DNA of 64,000 nt from Peribacillus frigoritolerans (lineage in GTDB: Bacteria > Bacillota > Bacilli > Bacillales > DSM-1321): the NCBI RefSeq assembly GCF_030676415.1, contig NZ_JAUUTW010000002.1:248001-312000 (forward strand), in the 5' to 3' direction. Positions within the stretch are counted from its first letter, which is position 1, and every line of letters starts with the position of its first letter. The notes beneath the pieces were generated by a model, which saw only the letters and a program-made list of their open reading frames with translations, was not told the DNA's origin and made no database searches. The translations under genes and the position numbers were made by a program. This document shows, piece by piece, positions 18,422 to 26,720 of the stretch.

Positions 18422-18513
18422 CAAGCATACCAGCTCGCTGAACATCCCCTAAGAGAATGTATAGAGCCTGGACTTATCACTTATAAAATTTAGATTTTCA
18501 AGGAGAGTCGAAC

Positions 18514-19392
18514 ATGGAATTGATACAACAGTTAATAAACGGGGTTTCATTAGGAAGTATTTATGCCCTTATCGCTCTCGGATATACGATGGTTTACGGG
18601 ATTGTTAAATTGATAAACTTCGCACATGGCGATGTATTCATGGTCGGTTCATTCGTTGGGTTTTACTCGATAACGGTTCTGGATCTGTCATTCGTGCCAG
18701 CCCTATTAATCTCGATGACGGTCTGTGCGCTGTTTGGGGTATTGATCGAGCGTATCGCGTACAAGCCATTGCGTAACGCAACACGTATTGCTGCCCTTAT
18801 CACTGCCATCGGTGTTTCCCTTTTGATCGAATACGGATTCATCTACGTCCGCGGTGCACAGCCGGAAGCTTATCCGAATGATGTATTGCCGACAGACAAG
18901 TTCAATATTTTTGGAGTTTCCATCAATAGTCAATCGGTTTTGATTTTTGGAGTGGCCGTTGTCCTGATGATCATCCTTCAAATCATCGTTCATAAATCAA
19001 AAATAGGAAAAGCGATGCGTGCCGTTTCCTTCGACGCGGATGCAGCGAAGCTTATGGGAATAAATGTCGATAACACGATTTCTGCCACCTTTGCAATCGG
19101 TTCCGCATTGGCTGGGGCAGCAGGCGTCATTTTCGGTATTTACTATATTAAGATCGAGCCGCTCATGGGTGTGCTTCCGGGATTGAAGGCATTCGTTGCC
19201 GCCGTACTTGGAGGAATCGGAATTATACCGGGCGCGATGGTCGGTGGACTATTGCTAGGTGTCATCGAAGCTTTGGTCAGTGCCGCCGGTTACTCATTAT
19301 GGCGTGATGCTGTAGCCTTCGTCGTACTGATTCTTATCTTGATTTTCATGCCACAAGGCTTATTCGGTAAAAACAAAAAAGAAAAAGTATAG
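18514..19392 (+). CDS. livH: Branched-chain amino acid ABC transporter permease LivH (copy 2)
   Basis: A 292-aa membrane permease, identical in length to the copy at 13311 and differing at scattered residues (for example IEYGFIYVRG against IENGLIYIRG). AAGGAGAG lies about 8 bases before the ATG. The intact reading frame and silent differences show that both copies are maintained. Confidence 0.95.
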   Translation: MELIQQLINGVSLGSIYALIALGYTMVYGIVKLINFAHGDVFMVGSFVGFYSITVLDLSFVPALLISMTVCALFGVLIERIAYKPLRNATRIAALITAIGVSLLIEYGFIYVRGAQPEAYPNDVLPTDKFNIFGVSINSQSVLIFGVAVVLMIILQIIVHKSKIGKAMRAVSFDADAAKLMGINVDNTISATFAIGSALAGAAGVIFGIYYIKIEPLMGVLPGLKAFVAAVLGGIGIIPGAMVGGLLLGVIEALVSAAGYSLWRDAVAFVVLILILIFMPQGLFGKNKKEKV

Positions 19393-19405
19393 GGGAGACA
19401 AAGCA

Positions 19406-20371
19406 ATGACTACAATTAAGCGAGCAAAAGGTTTTTGGCTCTCGATTTCACTATCATTGATCTTTTTCGCCGCAGTTCAAGTGTTAATCGGCGGCGGATC
19501 GCTAAATCCTTTTTATCAAAATACGCTCATGTTCATCGGGATCAATATCATTCTGGCAGCGAGCCTGCACTTGATCATCGGGATAACCGGGCAGTTCTCG
19601 ATTGGACATGCCGGATTCCTGGCAGTCGGTGCCTATGCTTCAGCCGTTATGACGATGAAGCTGGAAATGCCATTTTATGCGGCATTGATAGTTGGCGGTT
19701 TGGCGTCAGCGGTGGCAGGTTTGATCATCGGAATTCCAAGCTTACGCTTAAAAGGTGACTACCTGGCGATTGCGACCTTGGGTTTTGGGGAAATCGTCCG
19801 GATCATGCTGTTGAATATCGATTATGTCGGCGGGGCGAGCGGCATGCAGGTTTCCCATTTGACCACTTGGCCGTGGGTATTCGCTTCCGTCATCGTTACG
19901 ATCATCGTCATCCGAAACTTTACTAGTTCGACCCACGGAAGAGCCTGCATATCGATCCGCGAGGACGAAACGGCTGCCGATTCGATGGGAATCAACACGA
20001 CGTATTACAAAGTTGTCGCGTTTGCGATCGGTGCTTTTTTTGCCGGTATTGCTGGAGGGCTTTACGCTCATAACTTCTATATCATCCAGCCATCGAACTT
20101 CGGATTCCTGAAATCATTTGATATTTTGATCCTAGTCGTACTTGGCGGTCTTGGAAGTCTTTCCGGTGCCGTATTGGCCGCGATTTTACTGACGGTTGTC
20201 ACGACTTTCCTGCAGGATTATCCGGAAACACGAATGATCATCTACAGTCTTGTGCTTATCGTGATGATGCTCTATCGTCCGCAAGGTTTAATGGGGACAA
20301 AAGAAATAACATCCATGTTCAAACGTAAAGGAGGAAGCAGCCATGAAAAAAATAAAAACACCGCTGCTTAA
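19406..20371 (+). CDS. livM: Branched-chain amino acid ABC transporter permease LivM (copy 2)
   Basis: A 321-aa membrane permease. Starts MTTIKRAKGFW with AGGGGAG 10 bases upstream. GITGQFSIGHAGFLAVGAYA and YRPQGLMG motifs are intact. The most different parts from copy 1 are the N-terminus and the C-terminal tail. It overlaps livG copy 2 by 29 bases. Confidence 0.95.
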   Translation: MTTIKRAKGFWLSISLSLIFFAAVQVLIGGGSLNPFYQNTLMFIGINIILAASLHLIIGITGQFSIGHAGFLAVGAYASAVMTMKLEMPFYAALIVGGLASAVAGLIIGIPSLRLKGDYLAIATLGFGEIVRIMLLNIDYVGGASGMQVSHLTTWPWVFASVIVTIIVIRNFTSSTHGRACISIREDETAADSMGINTTYYKVVAFAIGAFFAGIAGGLYAHNFYIIQPSNFGFLKSFDILILVVLGGLGSLSGAVLAAILLTVVTTFLQDYPETRMIIYSLVLIVMMLYRPQGLMGTKEITSMFKRKGGSSHEKNKNTAA

Positions 20372-21125
20372 AGTCGATTCAGTCGGCATCCAGTTCGGAG
20401 GGCTCAAAGCCGTTTCTGATGTTAACGTCGAGTTATATCCAGGAGAACTAATTGGCTTGATCGGGCCGAACGGCGCTGGAAAAACAACTTTCTTTAACTT
20501 GCTGACAGGAGTTTACGTCCCGACAGAGGGCACGATTTCTTTGGAAGGTGAGAACTTAAGAAAACTGCCTCCATATAAAATCACGCAAAAAGGGATCAGC
20601 CGGACATTCCAGAACATTCGCTTGTTCAGTGAACTATCCGTGATCGATAATGTAAAAGTTGCCTATCATTCGCTTTCGAAGCATGGCATTTTAAGTTCGA
20701 TCTTCCGCATGCCGATCCATTTTAAAGGCGAAAAGGAAATGGATGAAAAGGCGATTGAGTTCCTGAAGATTTTCAACCTTGATCAATATAAGGATGAAAA
20801 GGCGAAGAACCTGCCATATGGTAAACAAAGACGTTTGGAAATCGCCCGTGCACTTGCAGCCAACCCGAAACTGCTTTTACTGGATGAACCGGCTGCGGGG
20901 ATGAACCCTCAGGAAACGCACGAACTCATGAACCTGATTGCCCTCATCCGTGAGAAATTTGACTTGACCGTATTATTGATAGAACATGATATGCCGCTCG
21001 TCATGGGTGTTTGCGAACGCATATACGTACTCGATCACGGACAACTGATCGCTCAAGGAAAGCCTGAGGAAATCCGTAACAATCCAAAAGTCATCGAGGC
21101 CTATCTGGGCGAGGAGGTTTCATAA
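20343..21125 (+). CDS. livG: Branched-chain amino acid ABC transporter ATPase LivG (copy 2)
   Basis: A 260-aa ATPase with Walker A GPNGAGKTT, signature LPYGKQRRLEIARAL, Walker B LLLLDEPAAGMNP and IEHDM. AAAGGAGG precedes the ATG inside the livM reading frame. Its stop overlaps the livF start (TAATG). Confidence 0.95.
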   Translation: MKKIKTPLLKVDSVGIQFGGLKAVSDVNVELYPGELIGLIGPNGAGKTTFFNLLTGVYVPTEGTISLEGENLRKLPPYKITQKGISRTFQNIRLFSELSVIDNVKVAYHSLSKHGILSSIFRMPIHFKGEKEMDEKAIEFLKIFNLDQYKDEKAKNLPYGKQRRLEIARALAANPKLLLLDEPAAGMNPQETHELMNLIALIREKFDLTVLLIEHDMPLVMGVCERIYVLDHGQLIAQGKPEEIRNNPKVIEAYLGEEVS

Positions 21126-21832
21126 TGTTAAAAATCGAGGACATCAACGTCTATTACGGAAACATTCAAGCCCTGAAAGGAATCTCGCTTTCTATTAACG
21201 AAGGCGAAATCGTAACCCTGATCGGGGCGAACGGAGCCGGGAAAAGCACGATGCTGAAGACCATTTCAGGTCTATTAAAACCAAAACAAGGGAAGATCAT
21301 ATACGAAGGGCAATCCATCGGCGGAAAGGCAGCACAATCCATCGTGAAGATGGGCATCTCCCATGTCCCTGAAGGACGGCGGGTCTTTGCTAACATGACC
21401 GTTGAAGAAAACCTTCAGCTTGGTGCATATTTACGTAAGGATAAGGCAGGCATCAAGCAGGATATGGAGAAAGTCTATGAATTATTCCCGCGGTTGCTAG
21501 AGCGCCTGAAACAGCAATCCGGAACCCTTTCCGGCGGGGAACAGCAAATGCTCGCAATGGGCAGGGCACTCATGGCCAAGCCCCGGCTTCTGTTATTGGA
21601 CGAGCCATCCATGGGACTTGCCCCATTATTGGTGAAGCAAATCTTTCATATCATCGAAGAAATCAACAAAACGGGTACAACGATTCTGCTGGTCGAACAA
21701 AATGCTAACTTAGCCTTATCCATCGCGGACAGAGCCTATGTTGTCGAAACCGGCCGAATTGTCCTATCAGGCAAATCAGAGGAACTGACCGCAAGCGAAG
21801 AGATCAAGAATGCCTATTTAGGAGGACATTAA
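21125..21832 (+). CDS. livF: Branched-chain amino acid ABC transporter ATPase LivF (copy 2)
   Basis: A 235-aa ATPase, same length and motifs as the copy at 15928 (GANGAGKST, TLSGGEQQML, LLLLDEPSMGLAP). It is the last gene of operon 2. The sequence just after the stop resembles a decayed terminator stem, and a stronger hairpin follows at 21854. Confidence 0.95.
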   Translation: MLKIEDINVYYGNIQALKGISLSINEGEIVTLIGANGAGKSTMLKTISGLLKPKQGKIIYEGQSIGGKAAQSIVKMGISHVPEGRRVFANMTVEENLQLGAYLRKDKAGIKQDMEKVYELFPRLLERLKQQSGTLSGGEQQMLAMGRALMAKPRLLLLDEPSMGLAPLLVKQIFHIIEEINKTGTTILLVEQNANLALSIADRAYVVETGRIVLSGKSEELTASEEIKNAYLGGH

Positions 21833-21853
21833 ACCGTTTTATAGCGTTTCAGA

Positions 21854-21897
21854 CTGCAGGCAAACTCGAAGAAAAGCGAGTTTACCTGCAGTTTTTT
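21854..21897 (+). terminator. Terminator after liv operon 2
   Basis: A 15-bp stem (CTGCAGGCAAACTCG against CGAGTTTACCTGCAG, one mismatch), 8-base loop and T-run. Confidence 0.8.
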
Positions 21898-21915
21898 ATT
21901 TGAAAAACGTTCCAG

Positions 21916-22033
21916 TTGATTTCAGAAATCCGCTCCCTTTCCGCCGGCTGTCTGCCAAGCCGCATCAAAGCAAGCGCCTGTGGGGTCTCGGCTAGCCAGT
22001 TATTCGGCAGGAGTGTCGCAGATTTCTTCAATC
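21916..22033 (-). repeat. Dispersed Bacillus-type repeat, inverted copy
   Basis: The reverse complement contains GACACTCCTGC, GAGACCCCACAGGCGC and GCGGAAAGGGAGC in the same order as the element at 22154. I recognise this as the roughly 120-150-bp 'GAGACTCCTGCGGG' repeat scattered in many Bacillaceae intergenic regions. This copy is more diverged. Confidence 0.65.
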
Positions 22034-22153
22034 TAGTGTTTCATCCATATAAAAAGTAAAAAACAGGAAGGATGAACAAGTCTTCTTTTAAAAAAGGATT
22101 CGGGGTGAGATACTTCGGCCCCCTTAAGACAAAAGTGTTTTTATCTGAATAAG

Positions 22154-22278
22154 TTGATTGGAACGGAGGGTACGAGACTCCTGCGGGAAATGCGAGTCCA
22201 AGGGAGACCCCACAGACGCGAAACGTCGAGGAGGCTCTCGGACTGCCCGCGGAAAGCGAGTGCCTGGAGTGGAAATCA
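22154..22278 (+). repeat. Dispersed Bacillus-type repeat, direct copy
   Basis: GATTGGAACGGAGGGTACGA, GACTCCTGCGGGA, GAGACCCCACAGACGCG, GAGGAGGCT and CCCGCGGAAAGCGAG occur in the order typical of the family. It ends GGAAATCAA, the same end as the inverted copy. A 62-codon frame across it is incidental. Confidence 0.75.
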
Positions 22279-22377
22279 AAGTGCAGATTTTACCGTAATA
22301 AATTATTATCAAGTTTGTCTACAGTCAACCGCTTTGTTTTAAAATTAGATAGAACCCAAATATGTCGACAAACTGAG

Positions 22378-22399
22378 ACCGCTTTATAGCGGTTTTTTT
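22378..22399 (+). terminator. Terminator-like hairpin upstream of the subtilase
   Basis: ACCGCT/AGCGGT stem with a TTAT loop and seven T. It resembles the terminator of liv operon 1 and the decayed stem just after livF copy 2, so it may be the displaced native terminator of operon 2. Confidence 0.6.
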
Positions 22400-22547
22400 C
22401 TTATGCAAATAAGTTATTTTAACTAGATAAAAAGGTTAGTAAAACCAAATCAGACGGTATACAATCTAGTTAGGAATAATAGTAGAATTGGTTCATGATA
22501 TAACCTCATCGATAGCTATTCTTAATCATATTTTTTGGAGTGATTGT

Positions 22548-24434
22548 ATGCACAAAAAACTTATTCAGGCCATACTGCCGGTATTATTACTGTTTATGAT
22601 TCTGCCAATCTACAAGCCGGATGCTGCATCTGCAGAAGAAACGCCGCAATCCGATGGTGTCATCGTCAAATATAAAGAGACGGACGATGAGCCGATCAAC
22701 GAGTTGATAGAAAAGGTGGAGGTTCCTAAAGGGGAAACGACCGACAACCTGATCGAGGAACTTGAAGAACAGAAGAATGTGGAATATGCAGAACCAAACT
22801 ATCTTTTCAAGAAGATGGAAAGCCCGAACGATCCAGCCTACATAGACCAGTGGCATCATAAAAAGCTTGGTACGAATGCAGCGTGGACAAAATCCATGGG
22901 ATCAAAGGAAATAATGGTGGCCATCATTGACGACGGCATCGATCGCAACCACGAAGATTTAAAAGGGAAGATCGTCAATGCCTATGATACGATACGCAAT
23001 CGGAAGCATATCGTACCAAAAGGGGCGCATGGAACGCATATCGCTGGCATCATTGCCGGTTCTGCGAACAACGGCATAGGCGGAACGGGTGTTGCTCCGA
23101 ACGTTAAACTAATGCCGATCAACGTCTTTGATGGTGAGTATGCCGATACGGCCGATATCATTGACGCGATACATTATGCCGTTCAGCAAAAGGCAAACAT
23201 CATCAATATGAGTTTAGGAGACACCAGTTATTCGGAAGCCTTGAACAATGCTGTCCAGGAAGCCTATAAAAAAGGCGTACTGATCGTCGCGGCTGCCGGG
23301 AATGAAGGGGATATGGGGAAAAATGTACAGCGTGTGTACCCAGCGGCATTCAGCCATGTCATTTCCGTTGCTGCCACTGACTCAAGGGACAAGCGTCCCA
23401 GTTATTCCAACTACCATTCAACAGTCGATATCGCGGCCCCTGGAGATGATATCCTTTCAACCTTGCCATATGGTAAATACGGCTGGATGAGCGGAACATC
23501 GATGGCCACGCCGATGGTAGCGGGTGTAGCAGCACTGATTTGGTCCCATGAGCCCAAACTTAACAAAAAGGAGGTCGAATACCGCCTCTACGATTCAGCC
23601 ATGGACCTAGGTGCAGCAGGGAAGGACATATACTATGGAAACGGGCGGGTCAATGCCAAAAAAGCACTGGAGATGAAGACGCTGACCAAACCGGCGGTGA
23701 CCGCGATTTCCGATAAGGACACCAAAATCAATGGGAAAATCCCGACTGATTTCAAAACGGGGACCGTCTCCATTTATACCAATAAAAAACAACTCGCCAC
23801 AGTGAAGATCAACGGCGAAAAAACGTTTACAGCGACTATCGCAAAACAAACGGCCGGCACGATCATCTCTACTAGGCTCATCGATAAAGCGGGAAATAAA
23901 AGTATCCCCGCTTCGTTTAAAGTGGCAGATAAAACGGCTCCAGCAAGACCGTCAGTAAATACGGTAGGAGACAATACCGTTAAAGTAACCGGTAAAGCGG
24001 AAGCGAGCTCCGCCATCACTGTCAAAACTGGCAGTACGGTTCTCGGCAAAGCAAATTCGAACAGCGCAGGGAATTTCACCGTAACGATGTCAAAAAAACA
24101 AAAAGCGGGAAAAGTCCTATCCGTTACAGCAACCGATCAAGCAGGAAATATAAGCTCGCCCAAAACCTTGACCGTCGCAGACAAAACAGCACCAAGTAAA
24201 CCTACGGTCAACACCGTAACCACAAAAACAACAAAAGTAACAGGTAAAGCAGAAGCCAACTCCACTGTCTCCATCAAAGCATCAGGAAAAGTGATCGGCT
24301 CAGCCGCAGCAACCACTAAAGGCACATTCTCGGTAAAAATCCCCAAGCAAAAAGCAGGGAAGAACTTATATACCTATGCCAAAGACAAAGCGAAAAACGT
24401 GAGTGAATCAAGAAAAGTAACAGTTAAAAAGTGA
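22548..24434 (+). CDS. Secreted S8 family serine protease (subtilase) with C-terminal Ig-like repeats
   Basis: A 628-aa exported protease. The ATG at 22548 follows TTTGGAG and gives MHKKLIQAILPV, a clean signal peptide; a longer frame from 22488 adds non-signal residues. After a propeptide of roughly residues 30-95, the subtilisin domain shows the triad: Asp128 (VAIIDDG), His161 (HGTHIAG) and Ser318 (MSGTSMATP), with oxyanion Asn252 (AAGNEGD). From about residue 398 three repeats of roughly 80 residues follow, each ending in an ATDQAGN/DKAGNKS-like motif. They look like bacterial Ig-type domains and probably serve substrate or wall binding. No sortase motif, so probably released. Monocistronic. 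Confidence 0.93.
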   Translation: MHKKLIQAILPVLLLFMILPIYKPDAASAEETPQSDGVIVKYKETDDEPINELIEKVEVPKGETTDNLIEELEEQKNVEYAEPNYLFKKMESPNDPAYIDQWHHKKLGTNAAWTKSMGSKEIMVAIIDDGIDRNHEDLKGKIVNAYDTIRNRKHIVPKGAHGTHIAGIIAGSANNGIGGTGVAPNVKLMPINVFDGEYADTADIIDAIHYAVQQKANIINMSLGDTSYSEALNNAVQEAYKKGVLIVAAAGNEGDMGKNVQRVYPAAFSHVISVAATDSRDKRPSYSNYHSTVDIAAPGDDILSTLPYGKYGWMSGTSMATPMVAGVAALIWSHEPKLNKKEVEYRLYDSAMDLGAAGKDIYYGNGRVNAKKALEMKTLTKPAVTAISDKDTKINGKIPTDFKTGTVSIYTNKKQLATVKINGEKTFTATIAKQTAGTIISTRLIDKAGNKSIPASFKVADKTAPARPSVNTVGDNTVKVTGKAEASSAITVKTGSTVLGKANSNSAGNFTVTMSKKQKAGKVLSVTATDQAGNISSPKTLTVADKTAPSKPTVNTVTTKTTKVTGKAEANSTVSIKASGKVIGSAAATTKGTFSVKIPKQKAGKNLYTYAKDKAKNVSESRKVTVKK

Positions 24435-24444
24435 TAGAAAAACA

Positions 24445-24472
24445 CAGCCCCCCATACTCAACTTGGGGGCTG
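24445..24472. terminator. Bidirectional terminator between subtilase and VOC genes
   Basis: CAGCCCCC pairs with GGGGGCTG between convergent genes, with an A-rich flank upstream. Confidence 0.65.
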
Positions 24473-24480
24473 CTCTTGTA

Positions 24481-24954
24481 TCAATCTTTATTTCCATACA
24501 TCCATTCCGTGCTTCGGCTGTAGAGTTCAATGATATTGCCGAAAGGATCCTCACAATAGATTAAATAATAGGGCTTGTTCTCCCATGTATTCCATAGATT
24601 GCTACGCCTTTTACCGCCAGAAGCAGCAATATCATCAGCAAGCCTTTCAATATCATCCGCTATTAAGCAAATATGAAAAAAGCCCTCATAACCGCGACTT
24701 TCACCTTTAGGCATTCTCGGCTCCTCAAACTCAAAAAGCTCAATCCCCACTCCATCATCCGCCATCAAATGAGCATTTCGCATCTTTTTAACATGCTCAC
24801 CAAGAAGATCATTCATCATATTATGTTTATTCTCCTCACTTGCATCAAACGTATAGGGACCCGCCAGTAACCTGAATCTCAACACCTGCTCATACCACTT
24901 AATCGCAGCATCCAAATCAGGTACATCCAATCCAATGTGAGTAATTGCTGTCAT
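24481..24954 (-). CDS. VOC family (glyoxalase/dioxygenase-fold) protein
   Basis: A 157-aa member of the vicinal oxygen chelate superfamily. It starts MTAITHIGLDVPDLDAAIKWYEQVL and ends with a second half-module containing EDPFGNIIELY. Candidate metal ligands are His (THIG), a middle His and the Glu of IIELY. Substrate unknown; relatives include lactoylglutathione lyases, ring-cleavage dioxygenases and fosfomycin-type resistance proteins. GGGGGG lies 6-12 bases before the ATG. Its 5' half and upstream region are duplicated at 27679-28352, where the gene is broken. Confidence 0.85.
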   Translation of the reverse strand: MTAITHIGLDVPDLDAAIKWYEQVLRFRLLAGPYTFDASEENKHNMMNDLLGEHVKKMRNAHLMADDGVGIELFEFEEPRMPKGESRGYEGFFHICLIADDIERLADDIAASGGKRRSNLWNTWENKPYYLIYCEDPFGNIIELYSRSTEWMYGNKD

Positions 24955-24998
24955 ACGTATCCCCCCTGATAATAAAATACCCTATTAAGGTTAGGGGC

Positions 24999-25012
24999 AA
25001 ACGGTACCGTTT
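24999..25012. promoter_or_regulatory. Perfect 14-bp palindrome upstream of the VOC gene
   Basis: AAACGGTACCGTTT, 45 bp before the VOC start, is conserved unchanged in the duplicated copy at 27950-27963. Possible operator; no known regulator recognised. Confidence 0.45.
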
Positions 25013-25017
25013 TGGAC

Positions 25018-25048
25018 AAAAAAAAGAAGCAATAGCCAATATTGCTTC
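25018..25048 (-). terminator. Terminator of the zinc-finger gene
   Basis: GAAGCAAT/ATTGCTTC stem. On the minus strand it is followed by a T-run of at least seven. Confidence 0.7.
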
Positions 25049-25080
25049 CTTGATTACATATATCGACCTCATGAAATTCT

Positions 25081-25272
25081 TTAAATCTCACCCTCTTCAA
25101 GCCTCCTATTATACTCAACTTTACTAATTAATCCCTTTGCATTACAGGTAAGACAATCTGTATAAATATCGTAGGCACCTGTACCTGCACAAACATGGCA
25201 TTTAACATGAGTTTCCGGTATATCCTTATGCATGAATGAAAAAACTTTTCCAATATACTGCAGAATAATCAT
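25081..25272 (-). CDS. Small DnaJ-type zinc-finger protein (copy A)
   Basis: A 63-aa protein, MIILQYIGKV..., with two CxxC knuckles: CHVCAGTG and CLTCNAKG, as in the DnaJ central domain and small Bacillus zinc-binding proteins. I chose the ATG at 25272 because AAGGAG lies 9 bases upstream; the frame is open 30 codons further without a ribosome site. Function unknown. A second copy with the same predicted protein lies at 28033. Confidence 0.75.
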   Translation of the reverse strand: MIILQYIGKVFSFMHKDIPETHVKCHVCAGTGAYDIYTDCLTCNAKGLISKVEYNRRLEEGEI

Positions 25273-25472
25273 TCCCAAAACTCCTTTTTTTTCTATCTTA
25301 CAACGAAAAAGTGAGAAGGAAACAGGGAATACAATAACATTACTTAAAACAAATAAAACCATAACATACTTTACATGGGGTTAAAAAATGTGCTGATGGG
25401 GAATCAAGGTGGAGCCTGTTTTGTTCGGGAAATGCGCTACCTGTTCTACATGATACTTCTGTTTTCAGAAAA

Positions 25473-25503
25473 AAAGAACATCCACAAAGATGTCCTTTAA
25501 TGT
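25473..25503 (-). terminator. Terminator of the MFS transporter gene
   Basis: On the minus strand AGGACATC pairs with GATGTTCT and is followed by a T-run, just after the MFS stop codon. Confidence 0.75.
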
Positions 25504-25507
25504 GTAA

Positions 25508-26686
25508 TTACTTCATTTTTCTTAAAATCCATAAGTAAGCCACTATTGAAATCCCCACAGAGACTGCAGCCATGATGTAAATGCTTATATACCCAAACAG
25601 ATAGCCGATTTGTCCGAAGAGGATGGCACCGAAACCGATTCCAAGATCAAAGAAGGAATAGAAAGTGGCATTGGCCATGCCTTTTCGATTTCGGGCAGCA
25701 TGTTCAAGAGACCACGCTTGAAGAGCCGGTTGGACAGCACCGAATCCAATGCCATAAAAAATAGCTGCCATATACAGAATCATGTTACTTGGCATCCAGG
25801 CTAGCAATAGCATCGCCACTACGGTAAAAAGAGTGGATGGAATGAAGACAGCTTGATGTCCTTTTTGATCATAGATCTTTCCAGCGAACATACGTGTGAA
25901 AATAAGGGCTAAAGCGTAAAGAAAAAAGTATCCTTGAATACCTGTCAGACCTTTTTCGATTGTATAAAGCGGTAAGAAGGTAGCGGTCCCGCCAAAAGTT
26001 ACCGTAATGAAAAAGACAAGAACGGAAGGTGCAACAGCGCTTTTTTCATAAATGTCAAACCTATTAGTTTTAACTGGGGCAGAAGCATGATCTCCTTTTT
26101 TATAAGTAATTGTTGAAGCCATGATCCAAGCTGCCAGGCATAATGCTCCGCAAAATAAAAACAAATGTTGAAAGGTTAAAACATCCGCTAAGAAAAGCCC
26201 AAATGAAGGACCAAAAGCCATCGCCAAATTACCCGATAAAGTGAAGTATCCCATTCCCTCCCCCCGACGCTTGGCTGGGATAAGGTCGGAAGCAATCGTA
26301 CCTGATGCCGTGGTCGCATATCCCCAGCCAATCCCTTGCACAATCCTGATAGCGCAAAGAAGGAAAATACTCATCATAAATCCAAACGAACCAATCGCTA
26401 CAGCCAATATGGCTAGACCGAACAGGAAAACAAAACGTCTGCCTTTTGTTTCCAAGGCCTGTCCAGCAAAGGGGCGGACAATCAGGGCAGAAAATAAAAA
26501 CATGCCAGCAACTAACCCAATATACCGTTCATTTCCGCCAAGCTCTTTTACAAAAAGCGGAAGGGTCGGGGAAGTCATCTGAAAGGATAAAAAAACAAAA
26601 AAGTTAGCCAAGAAAATCATTATAAAATCACGCGTCCAGATTTTATTAGCAACCGGAAGTTCTTCTTTTAACAAGGGTACACCCAT
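25508..26686 (-). CDS. MFS transporter, putative Fur-controlled exporter
   Basis: A 392-aa membrane protein with about 12 hydrophobic segments. It has the MFS loop 2-3 motif (GQALETKGRRFVFLFG) and a second related motif in the C-terminal half (GKIYDQKGHQAVF). GGAG lies 10 bases before the ATG. Substrate cannot be read from sequence. A Fur box covers its promoter, so iron starvation should induce it. Some Bacillus MFS proteins under Fur export siderophores, which makes siderophore or iron-related export the best guess. Monocistronic, with its own terminator. Confidence 0.85.
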   Translation of the reverse strand: MGVPLLKEELPVANKIWTRDFIMIFLANFFVFLSFQMTSPTLPLFVKELGGNERYIGLVAGMFLFSALIVRPFAGQALETKGRRFVFLFGLAILAVAIGSFGFMMSIFLLCAIRIVQGIGWGYATTASGTIASDLIPAKRRGEGMGYFTLSGNLAMAFGPSFGLFLADVLTFQHLFLFCGALCLAAWIMASTITYKKGDHASAPVKTNRFDIYEKSAVAPSVLVFFITVTFGGTATFLPLYTIEKGLTGIQGYFFLYALALIFTRMFAGKIYDQKGHQAVFIPSTLFTVVAMLLLAWMPSNMILYMAAIFYGIGFGAVQPALQAWSLEHAARNRKGMANATFYSFFDLGIGFGAILFGQIGYLFGYISIYIMAAVSVGISIVAYLWILRKMK

Positions 26687-26705
26687 AATCGTTATTCTCC
26701 TTAAT

Positions 26706-26720
26706 TGATAGTAATTATCA
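26706..26720 (-). promoter_or_regulatory. Fur box of the MFS gene
   Basis: TGATAGTAATTATCA matches 14 of 15 positions of the 7-1-7 Fur consensus TGATAATNATTATCA. It extends on the left arm of a longer TGAGAATGATAATTACTATCA-like stretch and lies 20 bp before the start codon. A TAAAAT -10 hexamer lies just upstream on the minus strand. Confidence 0.75.

Larger units (their letters stand above)
24727..25405. repeat. Direct long repeat, copy A (about 0.68 kb)
   Basis: Includes the 5' half of the VOC gene, the spacer and the small zinc-finger gene with its upstream region. It matches 27679-28352 at a constant 2,952-bp offset, with few differences over the zinc-finger part and more in the VOC part. 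Confidence 0.85.

Noticed and set aside
22124..22342. 62-codon ORFs over the dispersed repeat
   Set aside because: They fall on a known type of intergenic repeat and have no supporting signals.
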